Source of the DNA: Rallus limicola
Taxonomy: Eukaryota; Chordata; Aves; Gruiformes; Rallidae
Direction: 5' to 3'
Assembly (NCBI GenBank): GCA_022605955.1
Contig: JAKCOZ010000020.1
Coordinates: forward strand, 4,701,001 to 4,765,000
Length of the DNA stretch: 64,000 bases
The translations under genes were made by a program, and so were the position numbers. Of the stretch, positions 61,059 to 64,000 are shown piece after piece (within the stretch, counting starts at the first letter, position 1; each line of letters begins with the position of its first letter). The notes beneath the pieces are model-generated. The model was not told the origin of the DNA and made no database searches. It saw only the letters and a list, made by a program, of their open reading frames with translations.

Positions 61059-62248
61059 TAACGACTTCATGTTAGGGCAGCAATGATTCAAAGCTATTTC
61101 TGGGAAGATGAGGGAGATGTTGGCATTCTCTGTCATTCCAAACATATTTAAAAGCTGAAATATTTGCATTGTTCACGTCGTCACAGTGCAAACACTTCTG
61201 GCTGGATTTCTCCCTTCCCCTGCTCCAAAGATCATTTCCAAATCATGGGAGGATGAGTATGAGTGTGTCAACCCCCTGCTTGCATGTGCATCTGAACGTA
61301 TGTACACCTTTGGGGAGCCAACAGCCGGAGGAATGTTGTGTCTGGGATGGGATGCTCTGTCCCAGTCATGGATTGATGCTAGTTTAATTTGAAACCCCGA
61401 TATCATTAGGTGTTGTGTAGTCCTCCTGAGATGTTTGGCTCCTCCAGCCAGCCCTGGGGCAGGGGGGGTGAAGGGAAGGAATGCTTTGATTGACAAGGCA
61501 ATGGATTTTTTTGTCTTTGAGCTGAAGTTCCTACAGCTGAAGAACTGAGACACTCAGGCATGGCAGGGAAACACTCTGGAGGCAGGATGTAAAATCTGAG
61601 CTTGACTTTCCCTGAGCCTTTCACAGCCTGGATCTCCCCTGACCCGGCTGCTGGAGCCCATGGCGGACCCTGAGAGCCACAGAGAGCTGGGCTGAGGCTC
61701 AGCATACCCAGCAAGCAGACAGGCGGACTGCTGGCGCCTCAAGCACAGGTTGTCGCTTCACACTCCTTCGGCTCGTTTGTGGTGATCGACATCCAAAACA
61801 ACCTTTTAAATTGCCTTTCGAGCTACAGCAGTGGCGAAGGGCGGTGTGATAAGGCTGGCTGCTTCCTGGGAGCCTGCTTCATCATTTACATAATTGGACT
61901 TTTCTGTTCCATTCAGTCAATATTACAAGGCTCACGCAGTGCGACATCTCACCTGATCTGCTCGAGGGAAAGAAAAGTCCCTTGACTTTGTGTGCCTCAC
62001 CCCTGTAATTGGAAGAAATACTGCCAGCTTCTCCTTGCAGCAGGGCAGCGTTGTGAGCTGGCTGTGCTGCAGGGACTCGGGGAGATTTTTCTTCTCCATC
62101 TTTGAAGTGTTTGTACGTGTTATGTGTACCTTTTCCTTTAATAGAAAGGGTTGGTATGTGCCCTGTTAGGTCCTGCAAATACAGGAGAGCAAAGCTAGCT
62201 TGCTACAGAGCTTTGCCAGCCCTCAGGTGGGATTTCAGGAATGAGGTT

Positions 62249-62302
62249 GGTGGTGGCAGGAGCTGGCACAGGTGGTGGCAGGAGCTGGCACAGGTGGTGG
62301 CA
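62249..62302 (+). repeat. 22-bp tandem repeat, 2.5 copies
   Basis: Unit GGTGGTGGCAGGAGCTGGCA plus CA, two identical copies and a partial third. Perfect identity suggests recent expansion. Confidence 0.92.
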
Positions 62303-64000
62303 TCGCTTCGAAGCGCAGGGATGGTGCAGGGTGAGGAGGGTTGTGCCAGCCGTGCTGCTGTCCACCTGTGGTCAGTCTGTTTTTACATTTGTGGTACAAA
62401 AGAAACCTCACCTGGAATAAATTTCCAGGAAACAGTTCACTCCTGACCCCAAGAGTGATGTACTGGCTTTTTATTTTTTTCCCTTTCCCCCCTCCCCACA
62501 GTTTCAGCTGGATTTGGGTTTCTTCTCTTCCCTTGTCATCTGGGGGAGGGTGGGTGCTGCTGGGTGCAGAGCATTGCTCCAGGTCCTGTCGGATCCAGGT
62601 GTACCCCAGGGATGGGGCTTGTGATTCTTCCCGTGATCTGGATGGTTAGTGCAGGTGACAAAGCAGCAGGAGGTTGTTGCCAATTCACAAGCACGTATGT
62701 CCTTGCTGATGAATCCAGCCTCCCTCCTTGTTTGGCATCCCTGTGCATCTCTCCTCATCAAGGGTCTTCCTTGGGAGGGCTTTGGTGGGAGCAACTTGGT
62801 GTCTCCTCTGTGAATATACAGCACCAAGCACCAATTTGGTGCTATAGCTTTCTGTAGCTACAGAACACTGCCTGCCCTCAGTTCTGACTCAGGAGATGAA
62901 AGCCAGTGAGATGAATTTAGCGTGCTGTGTTTTGAGGAGGAGGGTATTCTCATGCTAAAGCCTTCCTTCCCCGTGCTGGGTGGAAAGCTGTGGAGGAGAC
63001 GCAATGGCAATCGATGGTGTGTGCCTGCTGCTGCTGGAGGGGATGGAGTGGGGGGGGAGCGATTTCAGAGATGGATTTGGCAGAGACGAGTTGCTGCTCT
63101 TTGTGCCTGTGGTGATGGAGCTGTAATAACATATTGAACACGGCAACGGCCCTTGCTAAAGCTCCGTGACTTCACGTCTGCGCTTCGTGGAGCCTCATCT
63201 CCTAACAACACCCTGAGCATCGATAAGAAGAGCTGTCGAGTGCCGAAGGGCCTAGTTACGATTGCTAGCTGAAAACCTCATTGCTTTTTGGACCCAAACA
63301 TGCTTTTAAAACATAAAAACTCTTTGGCTGTGTCTTAGGCAGAGAACATTCAGAGGGTTTTCTGGCTTGCTGCAGCACGAAATGCTCCGCAGCCTCAGCG
63401 CTGCATGGGGGGGGCTGAGGGGCGATGGACACTGGTGTGCGTCAGGAATGCTGGCTGCAGGCTCGGCGAGCAGAGGGGTTGTTTTAGGACAGGCTGACAA
63501 GCCCTTGGCTTGTTCTGCTGCTCTCGAAAAATGCAATTCTAATTCTTGGCACCTTTTTCCAGGAGGATAAGGAACGAGAGCACGGTGGAGTCTGCTCCCT
63601 CTGCCCTTGGAATTGGGCTTATGCCCAGCAGCAGAGCTGGCTCGGGGCAGGAGTGGTATGCTCGGTCTTACCCCTGGTTTGGTGAATTGAAAGCAGAAAG
63701 CGGTGGGGGACGAGTGCTGTGGGATGAAATGACCTGAACCACCTCTCTGCAGCCCTGGCCTAGATCTCGTGTCTCTTTAGTCAGCTTAGCACTCTGAACA
63801 GGCACCTCCTGCATGTGCCAGCGTTCAGCCCAGCTTCTGCTCACCTTCATCCCAGCCAAGGACTGGATGCCCTTTAATCCTGCACCTAGCACCTTTTCCT
63901 AGGGGATGCAGGGGAAGAGCGGAGTGCTGTCCTCTGGCACTGCCCGGCAGCAGAGGAGGTGGGCAGCAGATGCGGGGTTCCCCGGTGTGTGGTATCTCTG

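Larger units (their letters stand above)
54405..64000 (+). other. NCOR2: NCOR2 intron 4 (partial, runs past the window)
   Basis: Begins gtaagg at 54405. I looked for the following SMRT exon (SPPSPP stretch, LSKEELIQ-type helix) and did not see it. Contains a poly-T at 54740-54760, a GA repeat at 55924-55943, an A-rich run at 56020-56040, a CpG-rich block at 59750-60120, a G-rich tract at 60970-61058 and a 22-bp tandem repeat at 62249-62302. Other stretches (56050-59740, 61060-62240, 62310-64000) show no named feature. No CR1 was recognised here. Confidence 0.75.

Noticed and set aside
54405..64000. NCOR2 exon 5 in the window
   Set aside because: I looked for the SPPSPP and KEELIQ-type sequence expected next and did not find it on the + strand.
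1..64000. CRISPR array, bacterial operon or multigene cluster
   Set aside because: Intron-exon structure, CR1 repeats and an LTR show vertebrate nuclear DNA; no regular repeat-spacer pattern or operon exists.

Overview
This is a bird nuclear genome window carrying the 5' coding part of NCOR2 (SMRT, silencing mediator of retinoid and thyroid hormone receptors) on the + strand. Three coding exons are recognisable by sequence: 29554-29765 (5'UTR plus start codon), 44337-44464 and 54224-54404. Together they give a continuous 138-residue N-terminus with consensus splice sites and compatible phases. The rest is intron. The first ~29.5 kb is intron 1 or upstream flank, intron 2 is ~14.6 kb, intron 3 is ~9.8 kb, and intron 4 starts at 54405 and runs off the end. 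I found no exon 5 and no second protein-coding gene.

The organism call rests on the repeats. There are at least nine fragments of CR1, the dominant avian LINE, in both orientations, several with the diagnostic (ATTCTGTG)n 3' end. There is also a 570-bp solo LTR on the minus strand at 41043-41612, with TG/CA ends and a 5-bp target-site duplication. Its termini resemble LTR families I recall from passerine and other neoavian genomes. No SINEs were noticed. The long introns, moderate-to-high GC and many G-rich tracts would fit a microchromosome; that last point is inference.

Layout. 1-5.3 kb: unremarkable intronic or flanking sequence. 5.3-5.64 kb: TATA-like box followed by a perfect AG|GTAAGT donor, a candidate alternative first exon. 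6.45-6.62 kb: G-rich minisatellite. 7.6-10 kb: three CR1 fragments. 10.5-12.7 kb: two gapless 180-bp direct repeats with a ~550-bp GT/AT minisatellite directly after the first copy. 17.6-20.3 kb: CR1 cluster with a pair of adjacent perfect hairpins. 25.2 kb: CR1 with an expanded tail. 29.55 kb: coding exon 2 with a small upstream ORF. 35.1-37.6 kb: CpG-rich segments in intron 2. 39.4 kb: CR1. 41.0 kb: solo LTR. 44.3 kb: exon 3. 52.8 kb: CR1. 54.2 kb: exon 4. 59.75-60.12 kb: CpG-island-like block. 60.97 kb: G-quadruplex-prone tract.

No novel multigene system is visible. The best leads are the duplicated 180-bp unit with its adjacent minisatellite, the candidate alternative promoter/first exon, the intragenic CpG-island-like blocks and the twin hairpins. 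Long open frames elsewhere look like chance frames in GC-rich intron or repeat, because none showed recognisable homology, splice support or domain structure.
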